Assembly: GCF_004792655.1 (NCBI RefSeq)
Contig: NZ_SRZC01000008.1
Span: forward strand, 1-64,000
Reading direction: 5' to 3'
Length of the DNA: 64,000 nucleotides
Source: Palleniella muris
Lineage (GTDB): Bacteria; Bacteroidota; Bacteroidia; Bacteroidales; Bacteroidaceae
The notes under the pieces were generated by a model. The model was not told the DNA's origin, did no database searches, and worked only from the letters and a program-made list of their open reading frames with translations. A program made the translations under genes and the position numbers. Below, one piece after another: positions 17,189 through 24,479 of this stretch (the first letter of the stretch is position 1; each line of letters starts with the position of its first letter).

Positions 17189-18466
17189 TTATCGGTTAAT
17201 CTTTTTTCTGTCCTTTGAAATGAGCAGTCCCGGCGTAGACGCATCGACACGTTGGCCATTCAGGTTATACCACCGGGTGGCTTCATTGTTGCCTTGTTTA
17301 GTAACGCCATCTATTCCCGTCCCACTGCTGCCATACGAACATAGCGTACGGAATGCTGATGATGCACGACCGGTTGTTGGGTCAAAAAGTGGCGCATTGT
17401 ACCACCCAGAGAGGTTTGTGTTATAAGGATTGTACTCCATCCACCACCAAAGCAGCCCGTTGACAGACTTATGCTTCTCCACAGTTGCAACCAAGTCTTG
17501 CATGAATTTCATCTGACCGGCGTCAGAGATAGGCCAAATCGATGTGTGGTCAATAATGTCATTGTATGGAACCTGCCATTTCAGACCATATCCGGTCTCC
17601 ACAATCATTATGTTCTTTGTCCTGAATTCCGTCTCAAGGGCAGTCAGAGCCTTGTCTAACTGTGCCATGTCACCATGCCAAAAAGGATAATAGCTCAGTC
17701 CGATGATGTCGTAATCTACGTTCATTTCCTGCATCTTACGGTAGAAGTTTGTCATCACATCAATCTGCAAAACTCGCTCGGTGTGCAAGACAATCTTTGC
17801 CGAAGGGACAACTTCGCGGCACGCTTCTATGGCACGGGAAAGGAGTTTGCCGAAGCGATCCCAGTTAGCATTGCTGCCCATAAACGCCTTTTTAGGAGAT
17901 GTAGTGCCAAGGTTGCCCCACAGCATACCATAGCTTATTTCATTGCCCGGCTGGATAAAAGTCGGAGTAACACCGGCTTCCTTCAATGTGAGCAGCGACT
18001 CTTTGGTGTATTCATAAATCTTGTCACAAAGTTGTTCATCATTCATATTCTCCCATTCTATAGGAGTCCATTGCTTTGCCGGGTCTGCCCATGTGTCGGA
18101 ATAATGGAAATCAAGCATCAGACTGTGCCCAGAATTGACAATGTCCTGACACAACGGCAGAACAAAATCTATGTCCTGGCAGGCATTCGAGTCATACCTC
18201 GTATCTGCATTATTATCATTCGCATGAAGTACCTTGTATTTTTTCGGGTTGACGAAAAGCCGCACACGCATCGTATTCATACCCTCTTCATGACACCACG
18301 GCAGGAAATCCACAACGGCCTTCCCTTCATGGTCAAAGTATTTTGCACCGGCATTCACATAATTAGGGAGGAGGGATATGTCCCCACCTACATAACGTTC
18401 CTGAGCCTGCACAGACGTTGCCACAAAGAGCAGCCCTGCCAAGAGTTTCTTAATGGAAATTCTCAT
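17189..18466 (-). CDS. Arabinogalactan endo-beta-1,4-galactanase (GH53)
   Basis: Endo-acting enzyme on beta-1,4-galactan side chains of rhamnogalacturonan I. The 425-aa product has a signal peptide (MRISIKKLLAGLLFVATSVQAQ). GH53 motifs: GGDISLLP, GMNTMRVRLFVNP, LDFHYSDTWADPAKQ, the acid/base Glu in IQPGNEISYGMLW and the nucleophile Glu in IMIVETGYGLKW, then GLLWWWMEYNPY. The last 26 residues (ARWYNLNGQRVDAS onward, rich in Lys/Arg) form a tail common on secreted Prevotella proteins and resembling a degenerate C-terminal sorting tail. Start moved to 18466 to place the signal peptide at the N-terminus. First gene of the GH53-GH2 operon. Confidence 0.92.
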   Translation of the reverse strand: MRISIKKLLAGLLFVATSVQAQERYVGGDISLLPNYVNAGAKYFDHEGKAVVDFLPWCHEEGMNTMRVRLFVNPKKYKVLHANDNNADTRYDSNACQDIDFVLPLCQDIVNSGHSLMLDFHYSDTWADPAKQWTPIEWENMNDEQLCDKIYEYTKESLLTLKEAGVTPTFIQPGNEISYGMLWGNLGTTSPKKAFMGSNANWDRFGKLLSRAIEACREVVPSAKIVLHTERVLQIDVMTNFYRKMQEMNVDYDIIGLSYYPFWHGDMAQLDKALTALETEFRTKNIMIVETGYGLKWQVPYNDIIDHTSIWPISDAGQMKFMQDLVATVEKHKSVNGLLWWWMEYNPYNTNLSGWYNAPLFDPTTGRASSAFRTLCSYGSSGTGIDGVTKQGNNEATRWYNLNGQRVDASTPGLLISKDRKKINR

Positions 18467-18576
18467 TGTCTTATCTTTATCATAAAGCAAAATCACCACC
18501 CCCCCAAAAAACATGATTGGCAATCTTGTCTTTGCTTTTCTTTATACAGTTTTGTTTTTATCAGGTAAATATTTTA

Positions 18577-18607
18577 CAAATATAGCAATTATTTGAAATA
18601 TTACAAA
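18577..18607 (-). promoter_or_regulatory. Promoter of the GH53-GH2 operon
   Basis: Minus strand TTTG (18607-18604), 19-bp spacer, TATATTTG (18584-18577). Leader of about 105 nt to the GH53 start. Confidence 0.6.
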
Positions 18608-18720
18608 ACAAATTACAGAAAAATATTGCTATTCACACTTCTTGCCTCGCAAAAATGCCTTTACAAAGACGAAAAACGATATATCCATGCCATTGTTTTG
18701 GGCTAAGACTGTGTATATAC

Positions 18721-19099
18721 TCATAATACCGTGCCATAAAAGCTCTCGCCCGACATGAACTGCCCCTTTTTAGGGACAATTATTTCGTCTTTGGCTGGAG
18801 AGAAATAAGCACGGTTCTATTTCCTGAGTCTTATAGGACAGAGCCATCCTTTCTCAGCAATCATCGTGTCTACCGCCGGAAAGGAGAATGCAGCATCATT
18901 GTCCTTTCACTCCGGATAGGAGCAGGAGCATCGTGGCATTCATGCCGTTGTACTCTCTTCCGTACATGTTGCGTGGCTATGCAAGTGATTCCGTGAACCA
19001 AGGCTTTTGCCAATTTGACTTTTCGATCTCTGAAATCTTGTCAATCATGAGGTCTGCGAACTGCTGCAGTGCCTTCTCTTCATAGTTTGTCTGTTTCAT
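18721..19099 (-). pseudogene. Broken ArdC-like antirestriction / zincin-like gene
   Basis: Remnant of the DUF1738/ArdC-like family found on Bacteroidales conjugative elements (N-terminal ssDNA-binding domain plus a zincin-like metallopeptidase domain). The start at 19099 gives MKQTNYEEKALQQF followed by SNWQKPWFTESLA, then an in-frame TAG exactly where the family has Trp (AWP), then the same frame resumes with PRNMYGREYNGMNATMLLLL. A large internal piece is then missing. In another frame the end of the gene reappears: DTMIAEKGWLCPIRL, stop, then NRAYFSPAKDEIIVP and KGQFMSGESFYGTVL. The HEMxH zinc site expected next is absent. At least two stops, one frameshift and an internal deletion make it non-functional. 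Confidence 0.85.
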
Positions 19100-19128
19100 C
19101 GTTCTTTGCTTTATAGGGTTTATCAAAA

Positions 19129-19353
19129 CTAAAGGCTCATTATGTCAATAAACTGAATGTCAACAATGTTTGTCAGGCTCTCAACCTTTGACTGGGCTTC
19201 TGCCTCGTCGTAAGCTGACACTTCGAATTCTTCAAAATCATCGTCCTCGCCATAGACGCAAACTTGATAAATCTTGTCCATTACGTTGTTACGCTTGCGA
19301 TAATGTGTCCTGCAACCTGTGCTGAGTTCTGTGAAGATAGCTGTGTGTACCAT
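19129..19353 (-). CDS. Small acidic protein, mobile-element associated
   Basis: 74 aa from ATG 19353 (MVHTAIFTELSTGCRTHY) or 50 aa from ATG 19281 (MDKIYQVCVYGEDDDFEEF). The C-terminal part is acidic and continues SAYDEAEAQSKVESL, with a shape like a small alpha/beta fold. The longer start has an A-rich upstream region typical of Bacteroidetes. It lies just upstream of the broken ArdC-like gene on the same strand. I recall similar short proteins beside ArdC genes on conjugative elements, but the function is unknown to me. Confidence 0.55.
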   Translation of the reverse strand: MVHTAIFTELSTGCRTHYRKRNNVMDKIYQVCVYGEDDDFEEFEVSAYDEAEAQSKVESLTNIVDIQFIDIMSL

Positions 19354-19931
19354 TTTTATAAATTTTAATTGATTGACTTTTTTATTTTTTACGATGCTAA
19401 CAGAGGAGCAAGTGAAGAGGAAGCAGCACCGGCAAGGAACTAGCTTAACTTTTTTTGTCTGTATCAAAGAATAGTTTTTTTTACAGACGGAGGAGGCAAA
19501 AAAAACAAAAAAGTTCAACAGCACGCCTTGCAGTTCCTCCTTGCCCTAACTTTGCAGAGGAAAAAATAACAAGTCAGTCAATGGCACGGAATAATGCGAA
19601 TGGCACACACGCTTATCTCAGAACGCCAGGTGCAGGACATATTTTTGCATGTGTAACAAAAAAGCGGACAAGCCGGGTTTGCGGTATCAGCGATGACGAT
19701 GATAAAATAATGCTGTCAACCGACAAAGGCTGAGAGGCTGTCAAAGAAACAAGAGCCAACAGCTACACATTCAGTTTGTTGTCATAATGAGCACAACCAC
19801 ACCATTAACCATAAGAGCAAAGAACGGTGGAGCGGACTTGGGGACAATGCAGGCACAAAAAAGGCCGCCGAATCTCACGAGCAGACGACCAAAAAAATTG
19901 TAAATTATAAAAAGTAAAATGGGCACAAGCC
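19354..19931. other. Intergenic part of the decayed island
   Basis: No recognisable gene. Two arms containing ggcaagga and aactttttt occur in opposite orientation near 19430-19455 and 19509-19543 around an A/T-rich centre that also has TCTGTA/TACAGA, suggesting a divergent regulatory region. A TAACTTTG motif at 19547-19554 precedes a 51-codon ORF (19578-19733, MARNNANGTHAYLRTPGAG...) that I cannot support further. A second short ORF at 19787-19903 is Arg/Lys/Pro-rich and equally weak. Confidence 0.4.
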
Positions 19932-20558
19932 TTATCCGTAAGTGTTCACGATGCCGGCACGCACATGTGACTGTGGGAATCTTTCAACGCCGATGCAGAG
20001 CGTGTCAAACGCATCCGAGCCGTCGGTACGGCTTTCGAGCTTGTCTTCTTCTGTTTCGACAAGTTTCTCCCCACGCTTGTCCTTCTGACCGTTGTAAACG
20101 CCCGCCGAGGTGATGGAGATGAGAAAGTCGGGATTGTTGTCCCTGTTTATAAGCACCATGAACCGCGAGCGTCCCTTGAACATCCTGTTTATGAGCGCGT
20201 TCTTGTCAATGTGCTTCATAGGCTGACCGATATACACGGCCTTGACCACCCACTGTGCCTTGCGCAGCAAACGCTCAATCTCGGAATGGAAATCATTGTT
20301 ATGCAATGCGTAGTTATTGCCGACGAAGGTGGCATCATAATAGAAGATGACCTGCTTCCTCCTGTGCCAGCGATAGTATGCGAGGAAATCATCGATAAGC
20401 TCCGGAATTTTCCTTTCATACTTGACGTAGAAAGACTTCAGGACACGAAGCTTGCCATCCTCTCCCACCTGCCCGACCACAAGCCAGTTGATGTTGGCGT
20501 TAGCGTCGAGAGCTATTATCAGCGGTAGTCCGGTGTCTGCAAACCAAGTGAAAAACGG
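19932..20558 (-). pseudogene. Phage terminase large subunit, C-terminal nuclease domain only
   Basis: Open frame reading DTGLPLIIALDANANINWL, VGQVGEDGKLRVLKSFYVKY, QVIFYYDATFVGNNYAL, GQPMKHIDKNALINRMFKG, INRDNNPDFLISITSAGVYN and a C-terminal TDGSDAFDTLCIGVERFP. The three spaced Asp residues (ALDA, YYDAT, SDAFD) match the RNase H-like nuclease of large terminases, the enzyme that cuts phage concatemers during packaging. The upstream ATPase domain is absent: the frame hits a TAA at 20559-20561 and I find no Walker motif beyond it. No start codon of good quality exists; a GTG at 20480 is the first candidate. A remnant of a prophage or phage-like element. Confidence 0.75.
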
Positions 20559-20659
20559 TTAACGGAAATACAAGCCGGAATCCGTGAAATCGCAAAAGAA
20601 CTTAACAGCGTCAACCTCGGTTGATTCTGAATACTTTCAATTTTTAATAGAACACGTTG

Positions 20660-20694
20660 ACTCCTCTGGTGCGCGACGCATCGGGGGAGTTTTC
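20660..20694 (+). terminator. GC-rich hairpin upstream of hicAB, followed by TTTT
   Basis: Fourteen paired positions (with G-T pairs) around a cga loop: ACTCCTCTGGTGCG with CGCATCGGGGGAGT, then TTTTC. A close relative lies at 21537-21566 on the other side of hicAB, in the same orientation. Confidence 0.65.
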
Positions 20695-20745
20695 ATGTCT
20701 AAATGTTAAATTATAGTATGGTAGTAAAAATAGTACCGGAAATAC

Positions 20746-20776
20746 TTGCACAAAAGTATAAAAAGCACTACCTTTG
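20746..20776 (+). promoter_or_regulatory. Promoter of hicAB
   Basis: TTG (20746-20748), 20-bp spacer, TACCTTTG (20769-20776), 26 bp before the hicA ATG. HicB-type antitoxins commonly bind such promoters; no clear palindromic operator was identified here. Confidence 0.7.
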
Positions 20777-20802
20777 CATTGCTAAACAAAACTATTAAGA
20801 TA

Positions 20803-21004
20803 ATGAATTTATAAAAGGTACAAAGTAAAAGAGGTCATCAAGTTGCTTGAAGCTGATGGATGGTATCTCGCAAGGACAAGAGGAGACCACATGCAGTACA
20901 AGCACAAAACAAAGAAAGGCACTGTCACCGTGGCAGGAAAAACAAGTGAAACACTTGAACAAGAGATTTTGAACAGCATTTGGAAACAGGCAGGGTGGAA
21001 ATAA
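20803..21004 (+). pseudogene. hicA: HicA-type toxin mRNA interferase gene, frameshifted at codon 3
   Basis: The frame ending at 21004 encodes YKVKEVIKLLEADGWYLARTR, GDHMQYKH with the catalytic His, then KGTVTVAGKTSETLEQE and IWKQAGWK: a complete HicA dsRBD-like ribonuclease of about 65 aa. However, the only suitably placed ATG (20803) reads M-N-L-stop. If one T of the ttt run at 20808-20810 is removed, the ATG joins the toxin frame as M-N-Y-K-R-Y-K-V-K. So the gene carries a +1 insertion at codon 2-3, or a sequencing error, or uses a non-ATG start such as ATT at 20807. The catalytic part is intact. hicB follows 43 bp later. Confidence 0.8.
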
Positions 21005-21047
21005 CCACCCTACCTTCCAACAACAAGAATAAAAGAAATACAAGATT

Positions 21048-21458
21048 ATGGAAAAAATCAAGGTAGAGGTAAGATGGAGTGACAAGAATTTTTGTTGCGG
21101 TTGGGCTTTGGAAGGTGTCGGAGCTGTCATGGCTACCGGAAAAACACTTTCAGAGTTAAAGCAAAAGTTTCATGACGCATTGAGTTTCCATGTTGAAGGC
21201 ATGCAGGAAGACGGTGAGAAGCTACCGCAGTGGCTTGCTGACGGCGACTATATAATAGAGTACGACCTTGACACCACAGCTCTCATCCGTTACTCTGAAG
21301 AGTTCACAACCATGGCAGCCATCAGCCGTGCATCAGGCATCAACGCCCGTTTGCTCAGCCATTATGCCAACGGAATCAAGACACCACGCGAAAAACAGCG
21401 TGCACGTATCATCGAAGGACTTCACAAGATAGGTCAGGCTTGCATGGCATTATCCTAG
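21048..21458 (+). CDS. hicB: HicB-type antitoxin with C-terminal helix-turn-helix
   Basis: 136 aa. Residues 1-75 show the HicB partial RNase H-like fold (VRWSDKNFCCGWALEGVGAV, TGKTLSELKQKFHDALSFH). Residues about 85-130 form an XRE-like DNA-binding domain (TTMAAISRASGINARLLSHYANGIKTP, given here in outline). It would bind and neutralise HicA and repress the operon. The gene looks intact while its partner toxin is frameshifted. It is part of the island between the terminase fragment and the integrase. Confidence 0.88.
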   Translation: MEKIKVEVRWSDKNFCCGWALEGVGAVMATGKTLSELKQKFHDALSFHVEGMQEDGEKLPQWLADGDYIIEYDLDTTALIRYSEEFTTMAAISRASGINARLLSHYANGIKTPREKQRARIIEGLHKIGQACMALS

Positions 21459-21536
21459 GTTTTGTTTAGCGGCAACCTTTAGTGCATATTCCTGACCTTG
21501 AACTCTCCCGATGGAGAAACAAAACAATAAATTTTG

Positions 21537-21566
21537 ATTCCCTCGGTGCGTGAGCATCGGGGGATT
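21537..21566 (+). terminator. GC-rich hairpin downstream of hicB, followed by TTTT
   Basis: Eleven paired positions around a gtga loop: ATTCCCTCGGTGC with GCATCGGGGGAT, then TTTT. It is homologous to the hairpin at 20660-20690 and lies about 80 bp after the hicB stop and 26 bp before the next ORF. Confidence 0.65.
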
Positions 21567-21591
21567 TTCCTGAGCAAAACCACGAAACACC

Positions 21592-22095
21592 ATGCAGAAC
21601 CTGACTAAAAAAGAAAAAGACTTTATCATCTTCCTCGTCACCACCATCAGCGGTGAGGGCGGAAGGATGGACTTGGTAAGCCTAAAGTATGTCTACCTGA
21701 GGAAATACAACAATGATTTTGAACTCGAACTGCTCTTTGAATCGCTGATGAGCGACGAAACCTATTTCCGCTGGCTCGGTCAGGCATACATAGAGATTAC
21801 CGCTGAGGGGCAGAGAATAGCAGAGAATGGCGGATTCGAAGACAAAACCGTAAGAAGCTATCCGCTCGTGGACTACGACCTTTTCCCCATAAGAGAAGAC
21901 TGTCGCATAAGCAAAAAGAAAATATGTAAGGACAAAATTGTGACAGCATGTAAGGTTATCGGTGGAGTCATCGACGAGGTGCCTCTTGGCACAATCAACG
22001 CATACATGCAGCTCAACAACTACACCCTTGCCACTCTTGCTGACGGGTCTGTCGCATGGGCGATATGGCGAAAGCCTCTTGACCCTGAGGGCTAA
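21592..22095 (+). CDS. Hypothetical protein, 167 aa
   Basis: Not recognised. The N-terminus MQNLTKKEKDFIIFLVTTIS looks like a helical, possibly winged-helix-type start, followed by YVYLRKYNNDFELELLFESL and AYIEITAEGQRIAENGGFED, which resembles the beta-wing plus helix seen in small winged-helix proteins. The C-terminal 60 residues (YPLVDYDLFPIREDCRISKK onward) have no pattern I know, ending GSVAWAIWRKPLDPEG. No signal peptide or membrane segment. It lies on the plus strand in the island, convergent to the integrase. A regulatory role is only an inference from its N-terminal pattern. Confidence 0.6.
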   Translation: MQNLTKKEKDFIIFLVTTISGEGGRMDLVSLKYVYLRKYNNDFELELLFESLMSDETYFRWLGQAYIEITAEGQRIAENGGFEDKTVRSYPLVDYDLFPIREDCRISKKKICKDKIVTACKVIGGVIDEVPLGTINAYMQLNNYTLATLADGSVAWAIWRKPLDPEG

Positions 22096-22175
22096 AAACG
22101 AAAAAACATTTTTTTTACATCTTCCTAAAAAAAGGGCAGTTCGTCGTGATGACGCACTGCCCATTTTTTGATACC

Positions 22176-23390
22176 TTACATGAACCCATTGAAATGCTTC
22201 GTCACATCATCCACATTCCCATCCTTGCCCACCAGATACCTGTTTGTCGTCGAAATATCCGTATGCCTCGCCTGTTCCTTCGCCGTCACCACGCCGCAGG
22301 CGTTCGACAAGTCCCTTATGCCTGAGTCCTTCAAAGAGTAGAATTGGTAAGTCATCGGGAAGCAAAGCACATGGCGCAGCTCCTCAAACTTCTTCCTGAA
22401 GATGTCAGACCGTGCCATCATGTTGCTTGGCTGCATGTCCTTTCCGAAGAGGAAGAAACTGTCGGGATAGTCGAAGACCTCCAGCTCTACCAGCAACCGC
22501 GCCACATTCTCGTTCAAAGCGATGAGACCGTCACGGTTGTTCTTGCTCACGGAGGAAGGGACGAACAACGTAAGGTCAGACATTGAAATGTCACGGATTC
22601 GGATCTGGACAAGCTCAATGGGGCGAATCATCTCGTAATACTCAAACATGCATGCAAGCAGGAAACGCTTGTCGGTTATCCTCAGGTGCTCCGACAGCTT
22701 CCTGATGTCAGCTGTGGAAAGAGGCTCACGGAATTTCTTTTTCTCCGGCAACGCCCTTATGCCGGCTATCGGGTTGGAGTCAAGGTAGTTCCTTTCCACA
22801 AGCCATGAGCAGAACGCCGAGCACCATGTGCGGTAATTGTTCCTGGTTGTGCTGCTGTTGACACGGTCAAGAAACACATAGTCAAGGAAATCGACAAAGA
22901 AAGAAGTGTCGACGCGCCCGATTTCAAGTTCCGAAAGCCTGCGGTCTTCAATATATTCGCTGAGGATGCTGATTCTTGAAAAATAGTCGACCTTTGTCTT
23001 CCACTTCATGTGCCCCTTCTCCGCCATGGAAGCTATGTAACGCGAGTACAAGCCGATGACTTTGGCAACCGTGGCACTGCGACGGAGCGACAGCGCATCA
23101 GCGGCCTCCGCCTTGAAGAACATGTTGAAAACCTGTGCGGACAGTTGCGCAGCCATCATGTCACGCTCACGGCCTTTCTTGTAGCGGTTGAGCATGATCT
23201 TGTGGCGGACATACTTGTTCGTCGTCTCGTCAAGAGTACAATAATAGATGTAATCGTCCTTTCCGTTTGAGCTCTGAGCACGCTTGCATGGTTTGAACTT
23301 TGGTAAGAACTTAAACGGGGTTTTGTCGTTCAACTGCCCCTGTGAAGGCTCTTTAGATTTTTTGTTGTTTGTTTCGTTTTTTAAAAACAT
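22176..23390 (-). CDS. Tyrosine recombinase / integrase of a mobile element
   Basis: 404 aa phage-integrase family protein. An N-terminal Arm-type region with KDDYIYYCTLDETTNKYVRHK precedes a SAM-like core-binding domain (about 110-215). The catalytic domain shows the first Arg in YYEMIRPIELVQIRIRDI, a box II of the Bacteroidetes YxxK type (FYSLKDSGIRDLS instead of HxLR), the His in QARHTDISTTNRYL and the nucleophile Tyr in TTNRYL. All expected positions are present, so it looks functional. Start chosen at 23390 (MFLKNETNN), since the longer frame runs into the tRNA terminator. It sits next to the 3' end of tRNA-fMet, the usual arrangement for tRNA-targeting elements. Confidence 0.88.
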   Translation of the reverse strand: MFLKNETNNKKSKEPSQGQLNDKTPFKFLPKFKPCKRAQSSNGKDDYIYYCTLDETTNKYVRHKIMLNRYKKGRERDMMAAQLSAQVFNMFFKAEAADALSLRRSATVAKVIGLYSRYIASMAEKGHMKWKTKVDYFSRISILSEYIEDRRLSELEIGRVDTSFFVDFLDYVFLDRVNSSTTRNNYRTWCSAFCSWLVERNYLDSNPIAGIRALPEKKKFREPLSTADIRKLSEHLRITDKRFLLACMFEYYEMIRPIELVQIRIRDISMSDLTLFVPSSVSKNNRDGLIALNENVARLLVELEVFDYPDSFFLFGKDMQPSNMMARSDIFRKKFEELRHVLCFPMTYQFYSLKDSGIRDLSNACGVVTAKEQARHTDISTTNRYLVGKDGNVDDVTKHFNGFM

Positions 23391-23458
23391 TTTTTTTACA
23401 TTCTTTGGAGTGAAGAATGCAAGTGATGTCCGAGAAGGACTTATGTTTCTTAAAAGAA

Positions 23459-23496
23459 AAAGCACAATTCCCTGAATATCAGGAAACTGTGCTTTT
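23459..23496 (-). terminator. Terminator after tRNA-fMet
   Basis: AAAGCACAGTTTCCTGA paired with TCAGGGAATTGTGCTTT (a few mismatches) followed by a short T-run on the minus strand. It starts 5 bp after the tRNA and also has A/T-rich flanks on the other strand. Confidence 0.8.
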
Positions 23497-23501
23497 CTTA
23501 G

Positions 23502-23574
23502 TTGCGGAGGCCCGACTCGAACGAACGACCTCCAGGTTATGAGCCTGGCGAGCTACCAACTGCTCCACTCCGCG
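23502..23574 (-). tRNA. Initiator tRNA-fMet (anticodon CAT)
   Basis: Acceptor CGCGGAG/CTCCGCA has the C1-A72 mismatch diagnostic of bacterial initiator tRNA. Anticodon stem CCAGG/CCTGG around CTCATAA, T loop TTCGAGT, discriminator A, no encoded CCA. Confidence 0.95.
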
Positions 23575-23634
23575 ATATAGATTCTGAAAACCATCGGCAA
23601 CACTTTGTGTTAACATTGTTTTCAAAAGCGAGTG

Positions 23635-23666
23635 CAAAGGTACATATTTTTTGTGAACTGTGCAAA
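23635..23666 (-). promoter_or_regulatory. Promoter of tRNA-fMet
   Basis: Minus strand TTTG (23666-23663), 20-bp spacer, TACCTTTG (23642-23635), then the same downstream block as at the tRNA-Lys promoter. Confidence 0.8.
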
Positions 23667-23733
23667 TATTTTCCCACTTATTTTCTATAAAAAGTCAAAA
23701 AGGCTTATTATGCTGCATATTTTCAGGTAATAA

Positions 23734-23765
23734 TTTGGCTATATGGAATAAAATTTCTACTTTTG
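23734..23765 (+). promoter_or_regulatory. Promoter of the tetR-family gene
   Basis: TTTG (23734-23737), 20-bp spacer, TACTTTTG (23758-23765). Confidence 0.75.
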
Positions 23766-23824
23766 CACAGAATTGAGTGATGTGCAATGAATATTCACTT
23801 GCAAGCACCTATACCTATTATTAT

Positions 23825-24418
23825 ATGTCAGTATCAAAAACAAGACAGCATTTTGTTAATGTCGCGCGGCAGCTTTTCGCCAAGAATGGTCTTGGGAACA
23901 CGACCATGAACGACATTGCCCTTGAAGCAGGAAAGGGGCGCAGGACTCTGTACACTTATTTCGAGAGCAAGGAGGAAGTTTACTCCGCCGTTATTGAGTA
24001 TGAGTTGGAGCGTCTTTCTGAGCAGCTTGACCAAGTTGCGGAAAAAAGGATGCGCCCTCAGGAGAAGATTATAGAGCTGATTTACACCCATCTTCACATG
24101 ATACGTGAGACAGTTGTCCGCAACGGCAATCTTCGTGCAGAGTTCTTCCGCAACATTTGGATGGTGGAGAAAGTCAGGAAGAATTTTGATGATGACGAGA
24201 TAGAATTGTTCCGCAAGGTCTATGCAGCCGGAAAGGAAGCCGGAGAGTTTGAAATAGACGATGTCGAACTGACAGCAGCCATAACACATTATTGCATCAA
24301 AGGACTTGAGGTTCCATACATTTACGGACGTTTGGGAAAAGGTGTCACAGACATCAGCACCCGTCCGCTTGTGGCAAAATTTGTATATGGAGCATTAGGC
24401 AAGAGCAAAGGATTTTAG
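23825..24418 (+). CDS. TetR/AcrR family transcriptional regulator
   Basis: 197 aa. N-terminal helix-turn-helix: TRQHFVNVARQLFAKNG, then TTMNDIALEAGKGRRTLYTYF and SKEEVYSAVIEYE, the standard TetR N-terminus. The C-terminal ligand/dimer domain is not diagnostic. It precedes fabG by 61 bp on the same strand, so it may act on lipid metabolism genes; that link rests only on neighbourhood. Start at 23825 (MSVSKTRQHF) was chosen because the HTH then begins at the usual position; an in-frame ATG at 23777 would add 16 residues. Confidence 0.88.
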   Translation: MSVSKTRQHFVNVARQLFAKNGLGNTTMNDIALEAGKGRRTLYTYFESKEEVYSAVIEYELERLSEQLDQVAEKRMRPQEKIIELIYTHLHMIRETVVRNGNLRAEFFRNIWMVEKVRKNFDDDEIELFRKVYAAGKEAGEFEIDDVELTAAITHYCIKGLEVPYIYGRLGKGVTDISTRPLVAKFVYGALGKSKGF

Positions 24419-24479
24419 AATTAAAAGACAAATAGTTCGAAGAACGAAACTAAAAATATTAAAAACACAACAATTTATT

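Noticed and set aside
22176..23465. Longer integrase start at 23465
   Set aside because: The extra 25 residues are encoded by the tRNA-fMet terminator region and poly-T; ATG 23390 is the sensible start.
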